NCBI GenBank assembly: GCA_947463775.1
Contig: CANHVD010000264.1
Span: forward strand, 1-7,501
Source of the DNA: Planctomycetaceae bacterium
GTDB taxonomy: Bacteria > Planctomycetota > Planctomycetia > Planctomycetales > Planctomycetaceae
DNA length: 7,501 bases
Direction: 5' to 3'
Shown: positions 6,343-7,501 of the stretch, piece by piece
How the letters are laid out: every line of letters starts with the position of its first letter
How positions within the stretch are numbered: position 1 is the first letter of the stretch
The notes under the pieces: model-generated
Database searches by the model: none
Told to the model about the DNA's origin: nothing
The model's input: only the letters and a program-made list of their open reading frames with translations
Translations under genes and position numbers: made by a program

Positions 6343-7416
6343 ATGACTTTACCATTCAAACGAATCGCCTGGATTGCCGCTGGCGTCTTCGCCGTCGCTG
6401 GCGTCTCGTGGTTCGCCTGGACGTCCATGAAACCGACCGGGCCGGGAGCTGGCTTCGTCGGCGGCAATGGGCGGATTGAAGCGACCGAGATTGACGTCGC
6501 GACGACTCTGCCCGGGCGTGTTATTGAGATCTTTGCGAACGAAGGAGACTTTGTTACCGCGGATCAGCCGCTGGCCCAGATGCAGATTGATTCGCTGGAT
6601 GCGCAAAAGGATGAAGCGAATGCCCAGTACCGTCAGGCTTTGGCTGCCGTCACAAGTGCGGAAGCTCAAGTGGCAGTAAGACGGAGCGATGTGGTCGCTG
6701 CATTGGCGATTGTCGGCCAACGCGAAAGTGAACTCGATTCGATGAAGCGGCGACTGGTGAGATCCGAACAGGTCTCCTTAAAAGGCGCGCTGACTCCGCA
6801 GGAATTGGACGATGATCGTGCCAGCGCAAAGACGGCCGAACAGGCACTGGCAGCCGCGAAAGCTCAGGTCGCCGCGGACAATTCTGCGATCGATGCGGCG
6901 ATCGCGCAGGTGGCAGGGTCGAATTCCGGAGTTGCCGCCGCGCAGGCCACAATGGCTCGGATTGAGTCGGATCTTCGCGATTGCCAGTTGAAGTCACCGC
7001 GTTCCGGGCGAGTCCAGTATCGGATTGCTCAACCCGGCGAAGTCCTTGCAAGCGGTGGCAAAGTCCTGAATCTTGTGGACCTGAGCGACGTCTACATGAC
7101 GTTCTTTCTGCCAGAGAACGTGGTCGGAAAGGTTCCGTTGGGAAGCGACGTGCGGATTATCCTTGATGCTGCATCGCAGTATGTGATTCCGGCCAAAGTC
7201 TCTTACGTCGCCAGCACTGCTCAGTTCACTCCGAAGACCGTGGAAACGGCCAGTGAGCGTCAGAAACTGATGTTTCGAGTCAAAGCGCAGATCAGCCATG
7301 AATTGCTGCTGAAACATCTGAAAGTCGTGAAGACCGGACTGCCCGGAATGGCATGGCTCAAACTGGATCCCTCGGCGGAATGGCCGAAGGAGCTGGAGAT
7401 CAAGGTGCCGGAGTAG
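6343..7416 (+). CDS. HlyD/YbhG-family periplasmic adaptor (membrane fusion) protein
   Basis: A 357-residue adaptor that, by family knowledge, links an inner-membrane exporter to an outer-membrane channel. Residues 7-26 form one N-terminal membrane anchor. Residues about 42-82 (NGRIEATEIDVATTLPGRV onward) are the first half of the barrel-sandwich (biotinyl-lipoyl-like) domain. Residues about 83-215 are Ala-, Gln- and Glu-rich and fit a long coiled-coil hairpin. Residues 216-246 (LKSPRSGRV, then PGEVLASGGKVLNLVDL) complete the lipoyl half, and a beta-barrel follows. FTPKTVETASERQKLMFRVK (295-314) is typical of YbhG/YhiI-type adaptors paired with ABC exporters. An open frame continues upstream to TTG 6226, but those 39 codons lie mostly inside the nested palindrome and look non-coding, so ATG 6343 is preferred although no clear ribosome binding site precedes it. 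The ABC ATPase and permease genes would be expected just beyond the window. The substrate is unknown. Confidence 0.93.
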   Translation: MTLPFKRIAWIAAGVFAVAGVSWFAWTSMKPTGPGAGFVGGNGRIEATEIDVATTLPGRVIEIFANEGDFVTADQPLAQMQIDSLDAQKDEANAQYRQALAAVTSAEAQVAVRRSDVVAALAIVGQRESELDSMKRRLVRSEQVSLKGALTPQELDDDRASAKTAEQALAAAKAQVAADNSAIDAAIAQVAGSNSGVAAAQATMARIESDLRDCQLKSPRSGRVQYRIAQPGEVLASGGKVLNLVDLSDVYMTFFLPENVVGKVPLGSDVRIILDAASQYVIPAKVSYVASTAQFTPKTVETASERQKLMFRVKAQISHELLLKHLKVVKTGLPGMAWLKLDPSAEWPKELEIKVPE

Positions 7417-7472
7417 ATTGCACCTTGACGAAGACGTCTGGCAGTGCGATCAGAGACTCGTGAATCGCAGAT

Positions 7473-7492
7473 CCCGTCGGCGGAGCGACGGG
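7473..7492. repeat. Short GC-rich hairpin downstream of the adaptor gene
   Basis: CCCGTCG (7473-7479) pairs perfectly with CGACGGG (7486-7492) around the 6-base loop GCGGAG. There is no T run before the window ends. I associate this motif with dispersed planctomycete intergenic repeats, but only one copy is visible. Short frames from GTG 7444 and others run off the window end, and none can be supported as a gene. Confidence 0.4.
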
Positions 7493-7501
7493 TGTACCGT
7501 A

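Noticed and set aside
7444..7501. Partial gene starting at GTG 7444 and running off the window end
   Set aside because: Only 19 codons are visible, it overlaps a hairpin repeat, and the residues match no ABC transporter start that I recognise.

Overview
The window reads as chromosomal DNA of a free-living Gram-negative-type bacterium, most likely a planctomycete. I infer this from the mid-range GC content by eye, the codon use, weak or absent Shine-Dalgarno sequences, and intergenic palindromic repeats of a style I associate with planctomycete genomes. No rRNA, tRNA or marker gene is present, so the assignment is tentative.

Five protein genes are supported, all on the + strand. In order they are an exported HtrA/DegP-type serine protease with two PDZ domains (41-1570), an MgtA-type P-type magnesium-importing ATPase (about 1810-4476), a small glycine-zipper membrane-associated protein resembling general-stress proteins (4844-5407), a Dps mini-ferritin (5600-6121), and a HlyD/YbhG-type periplasmic adaptor of an efflux pump (6343-7416). 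The ABC subunits expected with the adaptor are not in the window. The last 85 bases hold no gene I can support.

The gaps between genes are rich in structure. Two terminator-like hairpins (1705-1753 and 4768-4818) share an identical 16-base 5' segment and the same stem core. Both lie close to the next gene rather than to the end of the previous one. A three-tier nested palindrome of about 177 bp (6139-6315) separates dps from the adaptor gene. A single end of the same repeat family occurs upstream of dps (5544-5565). Other hairpins lie at 4674-4703, 5430-5481, 5489-5509 and 7473-7492.

The first four genes fit an envelope and oxidative stress theme: periplasmic protein quality control, Mg2+ uptake, a stress-type membrane protein, and iron/peroxide protection. 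The gaps of roughly 190 to 370 bases, each holding hairpins or repeats, argue for separate transcription units rather than one operon. Nothing here can be called a new system with confidence. The most unusual signals are the paired hairpins placed directly before genes and the nested palindrome.
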